This document shows, piece by piece, positions 57,093-64,000 of a DNA stretch of 64,000 nt (position 1 is the stretch's first letter; each line of letters starts with the position of its first letter). The notes under the pieces were generated by a model. That model did not search any database and was not told the origin of the DNA. It saw nothing but the letters and a program-made list of their open reading frames with translations. The DNA is from Aeoliella mucimassa (GTDB taxonomy: Bacteria > Planctomycetota > Planctomycetia > Pirellulales > Lacipirellulaceae). The DNA lies in contig NZ_CP036278.1 in assembly GCF_007748035.1 (NCBI RefSeq), positions 3,162,001 to 3,226,000 on the forward strand, read 5' to 3'. A program made the translations under genes and the position numbers.

Positions 57093-57689
57093 ATGCACGA
57101 GCCATGGATTGAAGGCCGTTTTGAGGAAGGCGTTGTTACCACCACGGTGGAGCAAGCCATTAACTGGGCGCGTCAGTCGAGCATTTGGCCGATGACGTTC
57201 GGCCTGGCCTGTTGTGCCATTGAAATGATGGCTGCGGGTGCGGGCCGGTTCGATATGGACCGCTTCGGCGCTGGGGCGTTTCGTGCGACCCCGCGTCAAG
57301 CCGACCTGATGATCGTAGCAGGAACCGTGACTTACAAAATGGCCAGTCGAGTCCGCCGACTCTATAACTTGATGCCCGATCCCAAGTTCGTGATTGCCAT
57401 GGGAGCGTGCACCGTGGGTGGTGGTCCTTACTTCAAGTATGGATACCACGTTGTGAAGGGGGTCGACCTGGTGGTGCCGGTCGATGTGTACGTGCCAGGC
57501 TGCCCTCCCCGCCCCGAGGCCTTGCTCGAAGGGCTCATGCGGATCCAAGACAAGATCAACGGTCACCGAATCGCCAAGAACGGTTCGGGCAAGCTGAACG
57601 ACGAATTGCCGATTCCTCACCACTCGGGTTACGTCAGCGCTCCTGCCGACGGCGAGCCGATGCGTGAGCATCAAAAAGTCACCAGCTAG
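57093..57689 (+). CDS. nuoB: NADH-quinone oxidoreductase subunit B-like protein
   Basis: A 198-residue protein homologous to the complex I N2-cluster subunit. Cys ligands are all present: tandem CC in [10 protein letters not shown] (about 41-42), [11 protein letters not shown] (about 106) and [15 protein letters not shown] (about 137). In complex I NuoB lies at the junction of the peripheral arm and membrane domain. Here it stands alone between sufR and sufC, 67 bp after sufR and 86 bp before sufC. Possible reasons are co-regulation of an Fe-S acceptor with its assembly machinery, or an alternative nuoB. The rest of the nuo genes are not in the window. Confidence 0.9.
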   Translation: MHEPWIEGRFEEGVVTTTVEQAINWARQSSIWPMTFGLACCAIEMMAAGAGRFDMDRFGAGAFRATPRQADLMIVAGTVTYKMASRVRRLYNLMPDPKFVIAMGACTVGGGPYFKYGYHVVKGVDLVVPVDVYVPGCPPRPEALLEGLMRIQDKINGHRIAKNGSGKLNDELPIPHHSGYVSAPADGEPMREHQKVTS

Positions 57690-57775
57690 CCGATCGAATC
57701 TATCTAATTACGTTTGCACATTCTTATTCTTACTACCTACGCACCGAAGCGAAACTTCGAAAGACAAAGACTTTT

Positions 57776-58591
57776 ATGAGTGAAACGCTGAAAATTACCG
57801 ATTTGCATGTTGCCGTTGAGGGTAAGCCGATCCTGCGAGGTGTGAACCTGACGATTCAGCGTGGCGAAACCCACGCGTTGATGGGCCCCAATGGTTCGGG
57901 CAAGAGCACGCTTGGTAACGCCATCATGGGGCACCCCAGTTACGAAGTAACCGGTGGCTCGATTGAAATTGATGGCGCAGATCTCCTGGAAATGGATGCC
58001 TCGGAGCGTGCCCGCGCTGGTGTGTTCATGGCCTTCCAACGCCCGATGTCGATACCCGGCGTGAAGATGGCCGACTTCCTGCGTCACGCGGCTACCAACG
58101 TTCGCAATCCGAACCGCAAGGAAGGCGAAGACCTGATCCCGATGCGTGAGTTTCGCCGGGAACTGAAAGACAAGATGTCGCAGCTTCGCATGGACGAAGA
58201 GTTCGCGCGTCGCTATGTGAACGATGGCTTCTCCGGCGGCGAGATGAAGCGTGCTGAGATTCTGCAGCTGGCGATGCTGCGTCCCAAGTTTGCCATTCTC
58301 GACGAGACTGATAGCGGTCTGGATGTCGACGCGGTGAAGCTCGCCAGCCAAAGTATCGCCGAGATTGGCGGTGCCGAGATGGGCATCCTGATCATTACCC
58401 ACCACGACAAGCTGCTGGAAAACAACACGCCCAATTTCACCCACGTGATGATGGGTGGCCGGATCGTCGAAACCGGCGGCGTGGAACTCGCTCGCGAATT
58501 GTACACCGAGGGTTACGATCGGATTCGTGCTGCTTACCCCGAAGCGGCTGCCCTCGATGCCGAGTTGTCCGAAGAGCAGGCCACGGCCTAA
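57776..58591 (+). CDS. sufC: Fe-S cluster assembly ATPase SufC
   Basis: A 271-residue ABC-type ATPase of the SufBCD scaffold complex. Walker A GPNGSGKSTL (about 38-47), Q-loop segment, signature FSGGEMKRAEILQL (about 152-165), Walker B FAILDETDSGLDVDAV (about 171-186) and THHDKL switch. ATP hydrolysis drives rearrangement of SufB and SufD for cluster building. It is followed by sufB at 117 bp and sufD further on, in the order C-B-D. Confidence 0.95.
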   Translation: MSETLKITDLHVAVEGKPILRGVNLTIQRGETHALMGPNGSGKSTLGNAIMGHPSYEVTGGSIEIDGADLLEMDASERARAGVFMAFQRPMSIPGVKMADFLRHAATNVRNPNRKEGEDLIPMREFRRELKDKMSQLRMDEEFARRYVNDGFSGGEMKRAEILQLAMLRPKFAILDETDSGLDVDAVKLASQSIAEIGGAEMGILIITHHDKLLENNTPNFTHVMMGGRIVETGGVELARELYTEGYDRIRAAYPEAAALDAELSEEQATA

Positions 58592-58708
58592 TCTCAACGC
58601 CCTTGTTTTTTGGTCATACCTATTAGGTGGTGAAGTGCCCTCGCGGCCTTTCACCTGCTTCCCTACCTAGACTATTCGGCGACCCAAACGCCAAGCGAAA
58701 GACAGATT

Positions 58709-60124
58709 ATGTCCACAGACGTAGCTACCCCCATCGAACAGCCTGTGATTGGCGAAATTAATAAGTACGACTTCATCACGCAAACCACCGGAGTGTTTAA
58801 GGCTCGCAAGGGTCTTGATCGTGAAGTGGTCGAGCAAATCTCGGCGCTCAAGAACGAGCCCGACTGGATGCGGAAGTTCCGCCTCGACTCGCTCGATATT
58901 TTCGAGTCGAAGCCGATGCCGAATTGGGGTGGCAACATCAAACTCGACTTCCAAGATGTCTATTACTACCTGAAGCCGACCGATGGGCAAGGCAAGACCT
59001 GGGACGACGTTCCTCAAGAAATCAAAGACACGTTCGATAAGCTCGGCATTCCCGAAGCGGAACGCAAGTTCCTGGCTGGCGTGAAAGCCCAGTTTGAGAG
59101 CGAAGTGGTTTACGGCTCGTTGCAGGAAGACCTCGCTAAGAAGGGCGTGATCTTCACCGACACCGATACCGCAGTTCGGGAGCATCCCGAGTTACTACGC
59201 GAGTACTTCGGCAAGATCATTCCGCCGGAAGACAACAAGTTCGCCGCGCTCAACTCGGCCGTATGGTCAGGCGGTTCGTTCATCTATGTTCCTCCCGGAG
59301 TGAAGATCGACTTCCCGCTTCAGGCTTACTTCCGCATTAATGCCGAGAGCATGGGCCAGTTCGAGCGGACGCTGATCATCGTCGACGAAGGGGCCGAGGT
59401 GCACTACGTGGAAGGTTGCACCGCGCCGATGTACTCGACCGAAAGTCTGCACTCGGCCGTGGTCGAGATCATGGTGAAGAAGAATGGTCGCTGCCGTTAC
59501 ACGACCATTCAGAACTGGGCCAACAACATCTACAACCTGGTCACCAAGCGGGCCATGGCCTATGAAAACGCGTTGATGGAATGGATCGACGGCAACCTCG
59601 GTAGCCAGCTGACCATGAAGTACCCTGCGGTCTACATGATGGAGCCCGGTGCTCGCGGCGAGATCCTCTCGATCGCGTTTGCTTCCAAGGGGCAGCATCA
59701 GGACGCGGGTGCCAAGCTCGTGCACTGTGCTCCAAACACCTCGGGCCGAATCATTTCGAAGAGTATCAGCAAGAACGGCGGCCGCAGCAGCTATCGCGGT
59801 CTCTGCAAAGTCGAAGATGGAGCGATCAACTCCAAGAGCAACGTGGTTTGCGACGCGTTGATTCTCGATCCCGACAGCCGCAGCGATACCTATCCCTACA
59901 TTGAAGTCGAAGAACAGCAAGTTCAGATCGAGCACGAAGCAAGCGTTTCGCGCATCGGCGAAGAGCAACTGTTCTACCTGATGAGCCGTGGTTTGACCGA
60001 AGCGGAAGCAAGCTCGATGATCGTTAGTGGCTTTATCGAGCCGTTGATCAAGGAACTGCCGATGGAGTACGCAGTGGAAATGAACCGCCTGATCGAACTG
60101 CAAATGGAAGGCAGTGTGGGCTAA
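58709..60124 (+). CDS. sufB: Fe-S cluster assembly scaffold protein SufB
   Basis: A 471-residue scaffold of the SufBCD complex on which nascent clusters are built. Family markers are [41 protein letters not shown] (split), [37 protein letters not shown] and [11 protein letters not shown], with the Cys that in characterised SufB is needed for assembly, then [19 protein letters not shown]. The length is typical. Coupled with sufC and sufD. Confidence 0.96.
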   Translation: MSTDVATPIEQPVIGEINKYDFITQTTGVFKARKGLDREVVEQISALKNEPDWMRKFRLDSLDIFESKPMPNWGGNIKLDFQDVYYYLKPTDGQGKTWDDVPQEIKDTFDKLGIPEAERKFLAGVKAQFESEVVYGSLQEDLAKKGVIFTDTDTAVREHPELLREYFGKIIPPEDNKFAALNSAVWSGGSFIYVPPGVKIDFPLQAYFRINAESMGQFERTLIIVDEGAEVHYVEGCTAPMYSTESLHSAVVEIMVKKNGRCRYTTIQNWANNIYNLVTKRAMAYENALMEWIDGNLGSQLTMKYPAVYMMEPGARGEILSIAFASKGQHQDAGAKLVHCAPNTSGRIISKSISKNGGRSSYRGLCKVEDGAINSKSNVVCDALILDPDSRSDTYPYIEVEEQQVQIEHEASVSRIGEEQLFYLMSRGLTEAEASSMIVSGFIEPLIKELPMEYAVEMNRLIELQMEGSVG

Positions 60125-60275
60125 TCGCACCTGCTTCGCGAATCCCTCCTGCACTTGGCGTTACGTGGTTTAGTCGTGCTACCGTTGGTTCGTTGATAGA
60201 CGATCCCCTGCAGTGCCAACCGCTCTCTGCCACCGATCCAGACAACCCACCTAACGAAGGTTTCACCAGACACGA

Positions 60276-61619
60276 ATGACTGCTGCATTGGAAATCCAAG
60301 GTTTTACCAAGACTGACTTCGAGGCGTTCCTCGCGGCTCGCCCCAACGAACCGGCCTGGCTGGTCGACATGCGTCGCCAGGCTTGGGATCGTTTTGAGCA
60401 GCTCGACTGGCCTGCCCGCAACGATGAAGAGTGGATGCGTACCGATATTCGCATGTTCCACTTGAACAAGTTTGCGTTGCCGATCGAGCCGACCGAAGCC
60501 CCATCGCTGAATCCCGGCTTGCTGACGCACGACGTCGACCTGGGGGGGCAGCTGGTTGGTTATAACAGCCAGGCCGCGAGTGATTCGTTGTCGGACTCGC
60601 TCGCCAGTACTGGTGTGCTGTTCGGTAGCCTCGATCGTCTGGTGTGCGAGTACGCCGATTTGCTGCGGCCGTTCTTCGAACGTCACGTGGTCGATCCCGC
60701 CAAGGATAAGTTCGCTGCCTTGCACGCAGCCTGCTGGAGCGGCGGCACGCTGCTTTACGTGCCGAAGGGAGTCGCTATTTCGGAACCGCTACACGCCCTG
60801 TCCGCACTCGGCGATGGCGGCACCGACCTTTCCAAGACTTTGGTGATTCTTGACGACGGTGCCGAAGCAACACTGCTGACCGAAACCGCCAGTACCTCCC
60901 CGACCGCGGGCGGATTACACTGCGGTTCGATCGAGCTGATCGTGGAGCCCAACGCCAAGCTGCGATATGTGAATTTGCAGAACTGGTCGCACAATGTCTG
61001 GCATTTCGCCCATCAACGAGCGACGGTCGATCGCAATGGTTCGCTACAGTGGACCATCGGCGCGCTCGGCAGCAAGCTGGCCAAGGTGAACCAGCAAGTT
61101 GCCCTGACCGGCCCCGATGCCGATATTCAGGTCAACGGCGTTATGTTCACTGAGGGACGTCAGCACCTGTCGTACAATACCCATCAGCATCACATGGCTC
61201 CGTACTGCCGCAGCGACTTGCTTTACAAGTCGGCTCTGCAAGACCGCTCGCGTACTGTCTGGCGTGGCATGATCAAGGTCGATGTTGCGGCTCAACGCAC
61301 CGACGCTTACCAACGCAACGACAACCTGATGCTGGCTTCGACCGCCCGCGCCGACTCGATTCCGGGGCTGGAGATCGAAGCCGACGACGTCCGTTGCACC
61401 CATGGTAGCACCTCGGGTCGTGTGGATGAGCAGCAGGTGTTCTACGCGATGACTCGCGGCTACACCCGCACCGAAGCGATTCGCTTGATCGTAGCTGGCT
61501 TCTTCCAACAAGTGTTCGATCGGATTACGATTGAGTCGGTTCGTAATGCCTTGGGCGACGCCATTGCACGGCGGGTGCAAGACTTGGACAGTGCTGCCGC
61601 GCCGCAGCTTGAAGGATAG
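60276..61619 (+). CDS. sufD: Fe-S cluster assembly protein SufD
   Basis: A 447-residue SufB paralogue that pairs with SufB and SufC. Features are an N-terminal helical domain (LAARPNEPAWLVDMRRQAWDRF, about 17-38), the beta-helix core with HAACWSGGTLLYVPKGVAI (about 151-169) and ENATLLTE-like EATLLTETAS, and C-terminal VRCTHGSTSGRVDEQQVFYAMTRG (His in CTHG, the equivalent of the SufD cluster-site His). 151 bp separate it from sufB; the Rieske gene starts 6 bp after its stop. Confidence 0.93.
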   Translation: MTAALEIQGFTKTDFEAFLAARPNEPAWLVDMRRQAWDRFEQLDWPARNDEEWMRTDIRMFHLNKFALPIEPTEAPSLNPGLLTHDVDLGGQLVGYNSQAASDSLSDSLASTGVLFGSLDRLVCEYADLLRPFFERHVVDPAKDKFAALHAACWSGGTLLYVPKGVAISEPLHALSALGDGGTDLSKTLVILDDGAEATLLTETASTSPTAGGLHCGSIELIVEPNAKLRYVNLQNWSHNVWHFAHQRATVDRNGSLQWTIGALGSKLAKVNQQVALTGPDADIQVNGVMFTEGRQHLSYNTHQHHMAPYCRSDLLYKSALQDRSRTVWRGMIKVDVAAQRTDAYQRNDNLMLASTARADSIPGLEIEADDVRCTHGSTSGRVDEQQVFYAMTRGYTRTEAIRLIVAGFFQQVFDRITIESVRNALGDAIARRVQDLDSAAAPQLEG

Positions 61620-61625
61620 CACTCG

Positions 61626-61946
61626 ATGTCAGACTTTGTTTCGGTAGCCAGCGTGGATAGTTTCGCCGATCCCGATCGGCAGTTGGTAGAAGTTGACGAT
61701 CAACTGGTCGTGTTGGTGCACGCGGGTGGCAACTTTTTTGCCCTCGACGATGTTTGCACCCACGACGGTGGTCCGCTGAGCGATGGGGCCATCGACCCGG
61801 AAGGTTGCACGATTGCCTGCCCACGCCATGGAGCGAAGTTCGACCTAGCCACGGGGGCGGCGAAAACCATGCCGGCCACCAAAGCCACGAAAGCACACGA
61901 AGTGAAAGTGGAAGGTGGCCAAGTTTACGTACGCTTGGCAGATTAG
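61626..61946 (+). CDS. Rieske-type 2Fe-2S ferredoxin
   Basis: A 106-residue soluble Rieske protein. Cluster ligands are CTHDGGPL (about 45-52) and CPRHGAKFDL (about 65-74), the CxH...CxxH pattern of non-haem dioxygenase ferredoxins. It starts 6 bp behind sufD, so it is co-transcribed with the suf genes. It may shuttle electrons to cluster assembly or to another enzyme in the operon. No oxygenase partner lies nearby. Confidence 0.9.
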   Translation: MSDFVSVASVDSFADPDRQLVEVDDQLVVLVHAGGNFFALDDVCTHDGGPLSDGAIDPEGCTIACPRHGAKFDLATGAAKTMPATKATKAHEVKVEGGQVYVRLAD

Positions 61947-62067
61947 TTTGCCCAGGTCAGTTGTGGCAGCAATCCCTCTGCTAGCGGGGCGTCGCTAGAC
62001 CACTCCATCCACAACTCAATTCACCGGTGCGGAAGCAAACGAGCACCGCAATTCATCAGGATCTATC

Positions 62068-62385
62068 ATGCCGATTGCCGAAGACCTTATCCGCGAATCG
62101 CTGAAGCAAGTGATCGACCCCGAATTGTTCGTCAACATCGTAGACCTGGGGCTGATTTACGAGATTAAGCAAGACGAGCAGGAAGACGGCACCAACCATG
62201 TAACTGTCGACATGACGATGACGAGTCCGGCCTGCCCGGCGGGGCCGCAGCTCATGGCTCAGTCGAAAGATGCGGTCGAGAAACTTGATGGCGTCGACGA
62301 AGTTGAAATCAAGCTCGTGATGACTCCTCCTTGGACTCAAGACCGCATGACCGAAGACGCCCGCGATCAACTCGGCATTTTCTAG
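62068..62385 (+). CDS. MIP18 family (DUF59/SufT-like) Fe-S assembly factor
   Basis: A 105-residue protein of the MIP18/DUF59 family, which helps Fe-S cluster assembly or delivery. Signature pieces are LKQVIDPELFVNIVDLGLIYEI (split; about 11-32), TVDMTMTSPACPAG (about 50-63, the conserved Cys) and LVMTPPWTQDRMTEDAR (about 83-99). It is 122 bp after the Rieske gene and 15 bp before the ATP-grasp gene, the end of the suf cluster and the link to the next pair. Confidence 0.92.
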   Translation: MPIAEDLIRESLKQVIDPELFVNIVDLGLIYEIKQDEQEDGTNHVTVDMTMTSPACPAGPQLMAQSKDAVEKLDGVDEVEIKLVMTPPWTQDRMTEDARDQLGIF

Positions 62386-62400
62386 ATTCGAGCCACGACG

Positions 62401-63426
62401 TTGAACCTCTTTATCTACGAATGGGTATGCGGCGGGGGATATCTCGACCGCTTGGGTTCTGCCCCGGATTCCCTGCAGCGCGAAGCGTGGGCGATGCTCT
62501 CGGCCCTGGTGGCCGACTTTGCTGCACTCGACGGCTGCCAAGTTGCAACGCTCGTCGAGCAAGCGTACGCCGAAGGTATCGACGCGAAGGTCGAAGTCCG
62601 CCTTGCCGACTCCGAGAGAGCTCGCAAGTCGCAGTTTGGCAAACTGGTTCGCCAGGCCGATTACACAGTGATCGTCGCCCCCGAGTTCGAAGGTATCCTT
62701 TTAGGACTGGCTGGGCGAGTCGAGAGACTTGGCGGTCGACTATTAAGCCCCGATGCAGCATTTGTCGAAATCGCCAGCGACAAGCAGTCGACCTACGAAC
62801 GGCTCTACAAACCTCGCATCGCTACGCCCCGCGGGTCGGTGTTGATGTCGGGTGAGCGGTTCGGCGACGGAATGCCCTACCCGATCGTGGTAAAACCGAT
62901 TGATGGTTGCGGATCGCTCGGCGTCGTGCGACACGACGGTCCCGGTGCTTGCCCGCTGGAATCGGCCGCTTACCGGTGGGAGGAGTTTGCCGAGGGACTT
63001 CCCGTGAGCGTTGCCTTTCTCTGCAGCGGAGAGCATCGTTTGACGCTCGAACCTTGCGTGCAGCGGCTCAACCAACCGACCGACTTCACCTACCTCGGCG
63101 GGGAGCTTCCGCTCTCGCCTGAACAGTCGCAACGCGCCCACACGTTGGCCGCCCAGGCGATGGATGCGCTACCTACGACCACTGGCTACGTAGGAGTCGA
63201 TCTGGTGCTGGGAGACGCCCCAGATGGCTCCGACGATAAGGTGATCGAGATTAACCCGCGTTACACGACCTCGTACATTGGACTCCGCGCGGCAACAGAA
63301 GCGAATCTGGCGGCCACGTTGCTATCGCTGGTTACCGACGGCGCGGCCGCGGAACCAACCTTCGACAAAGCAGTGGCCTGGAACGCGGATGGCACACTTA
63401 CCTCGGTAGAGAGCGCGGATCGATGA
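62401..63426 (+). CDS. ATP-grasp ligase, MfnD-like candidate (methylofuran/H4MPT-linked)
   Basis: A 341-residue ATP-grasp protein with TTG start. Family pieces are MNLFIYEWVCGGGY at the N-terminus, KQSTYERLYKPRIATPRGSVL (about 126-146), PIVVKPIDGCGSLGVVRHDGPGAC (about 161-184, the nucleotide lysine) and VIEINPRYTTSYIGLRAA (about 281-298, metal site). The next gene overlaps by 4 bp and is of the H4MPT-linked C1 pathway type. By analogy with MfnD (tyramine-glutamate ligase) of methanogens and the ATP-grasp genes of bacterial H4MPT clusters, it may add glutamate during methylofuran synthesis. This is an inference from context and fold. Confidence 0.78.
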   Translation: MNLFIYEWVCGGGYLDRLGSAPDSLQREAWAMLSALVADFAALDGCQVATLVEQAYAEGIDAKVEVRLADSERARKSQFGKLVRQADYTVIVAPEFEGILLGLAGRVERLGGRLLSPDAAFVEIASDKQSTYERLYKPRIATPRGSVLMSGERFGDGMPYPIVVKPIDGCGSLGVVRHDGPGACPLESAAYRWEEFAEGLPVSVAFLCSGEHRLTLEPCVQRLNQPTDFTYLGGELPLSPEQSQRAHTLAAQAMDALPTTTGYVGVDLVLGDAPDGSDDKVIEINPRYTTSYIGLRAATEANLAATLLSLVTDGAAAEPTFDKAVAWNADGTLTSVESADR

Positions 63427-64000
63427 CAGGGTGGCTCGGTATCGATGTTGGGGGAGCCAACCTGAAAGTGGCCGACGGCTCGGAGTTTGCCCATCACCAG
63501 CCCTTTGCCCTTTGGCAACGGCCCGACGAACTGGCAGAGGCCCTCACGGGGCTATTGCAACAGAGCCCCGCTTGCGAGGCCATCTGCGCGACGATGACAG
63601 GCGAGCTGGCCGACTGCTACGAAACAAAACGCGATGGGGTGCTGCACATTACCAACGCCCTCTCCGAAGCGGCCGGCGACCGCCGACTAGTAATCTACGC
63701 GGTGGATGGTAGTTTTCAATCTTCGGCCAGCACCTTCATCAATCCGCTCCGCGCGGCCGCCAGTAACTGGCACGCTCTCGCCCGGTTTGCGTCGCGGTTC
63801 CTGCCCAATTCCACGGGGCTGGTGATCGATATCGGTTCGACCACGGCCGACATCATTCCCGTGATCGCAGGAGAGGTAGCCAGCCAGTCGCAAACCGATT
63901 TCGATCGGCTCGTCGCTGGCGAGCTGGTGTATACCGGGGCGAGTCGCACGCCGGTGGCCACCATCGTGAGCTCGCTACCTTACCGTGGTTTGCAGGTGCC
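63423..64000 (+). CDS. H4MPT-linked C1 pathway ASKHA/hydantoinase-like protein, MfnF-like candidate (cut by window edge)
   Basis: The first 192 residues of a protein running off the right edge. GWLGIDVGGANLKVADGS at the start is an ASKHA phosphate-1-like loop; ATMTGELADCYETKRDGVLHI and LVIDIGSTTADIIPVIAGE (about 138-156, second phosphate loop) then TDFDRLVAGELVYTGASRTPV match the uncharacterised protein of bacterial H4MPT clusters related to archaeal MfnF, which joins a furan and an amine in methanofuran synthesis. ATGA overlap with the ATP-grasp gene shows coupling. The continuation should lie just beyond this window. Confidence 0.8.
   Translation, partial: MTGWLGIDVGGANLKVADGSEFAHHQPFALWQRPDELAEALTGLLQQSPACEAICATMTGELADCYETKRDGVLHITNALSEAAGDRRLVIYAVDGSFQSSASTFINPLRAAASNWHALARFASRFLPNSTGLVIDIGSTTADIIPVIAGEVASQSQTDFDRLVAGELVYTGASRTPVATIVSSLPYRGLQV

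Noticed and set aside
58622-58672. Possible hairpin AGGTGGTGAA / TTTCACCT between sufC and sufB
   Set aside because: Arms match only imperfectly and no T-run follows; too weak to call an attenuator.
1-64000. Search by eye for CRISPR arrays, tRNA or rRNA genes
   Set aside because: No regularly spaced repeats and no T-loop-like GTTCGAnTC in a cloverleaf context were found; a tRNA finder and covariance search would be the decisive test.

Overview
The window looks like chromosome of a planctomycete, probably a Pirellulales-type lineage. This rests on gene content recognised by eye, not on a database search. The supporting features are a secreted 1,114-residue protein with autotransporter-type repeats, a dockerin-like segment and a PEP-CTERM tail; several large secreted proteins of unknown function; two divergent Hanks-type kinases; a futalosine menaquinone pathway; a short SecA paralogue; and, at the right edge, two genes resembling methanofuran/H4MPT-linked C1 cofactor synthesis. 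Start codons are often GTG or TTG, and the GC-rich coding leaves many long antisense open frames that are not genes.

Layout. 1-3.6 kb: polysaccharide genes (O-antigen-ligase-like polymerase, WecG/TagA glycosyltransferase, degenerate sulfatase-fold protein). 3.7-7.6 kb: giant secreted protein with a glycosidase-like middle. 7.6-9.8 kb, minus strand: tRNA modification (Dus, QueG). 10-12 kb: small secreted protein and a Pro/Thr-rich envelope protein. 12-14 kb: truncated SecA paralogue. 14.1-15.2 kb: an intact IS630-family element with TA target duplication, inverted repeats and a -1 frameshift site. 15.4-19.0 kb: secreted HEAT/beta-sandwich protein, PQQ-type propeller and aroA in one tight run. 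19-28.5 kb: zinc-ribbon protein, membrane-anchored protein and two ABC export operons flanking mqnA-mqnC; the second permease is fused to a CPBP protease. 28.6-29.8 kb: amidohydrolase that may be the futalosine-branch deaminase.

30-38 kb: DUF2239-like gene behind three ACCCGGGT palindromes, SulP transporter, secreted protein, transketolase. 38-47 kb: PEP-CTERM/dockerin propeller protein, Gfo/Idh oxidoreductase, FGE-fold protein, Maf, RluA-type pseudouridine synthase, membrane-anchored kinase. 47-50 kb, minus strand: bioF-bioH-bioC with overlapping ends, covering the front half of biotin synthesis. 50-56 kb: a second kinase with an HGD catalytic loop, secreted low-complexity protein, dusB, alanine/glycine:cation symporter. 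56-62.4 kb: Fe-S assembly cluster sufR-nuoB-sufC-sufB-sufD-Rieske-MIP18, lacking a cysteine desulfurase. 62.4 kb to the end: ATP-grasp ligase and an ASKHA/hydantoinase-like protein, overlapping by 4 bp and resembling MfnD and MfnF, cut by the window edge.

No tRNA, rRNA, CRISPR array, prophage or defence island was recognised. The most interesting items are the candidate methylofuran gene pair directly behind the suf operon, the stand-alone nuoB inside that operon with a palindromic candidate operator upstream of sufR, the triple palindrome before the DUF2239 gene, the short SecA, and the sulfatase-fold protein without its catalytic cysteine motif.
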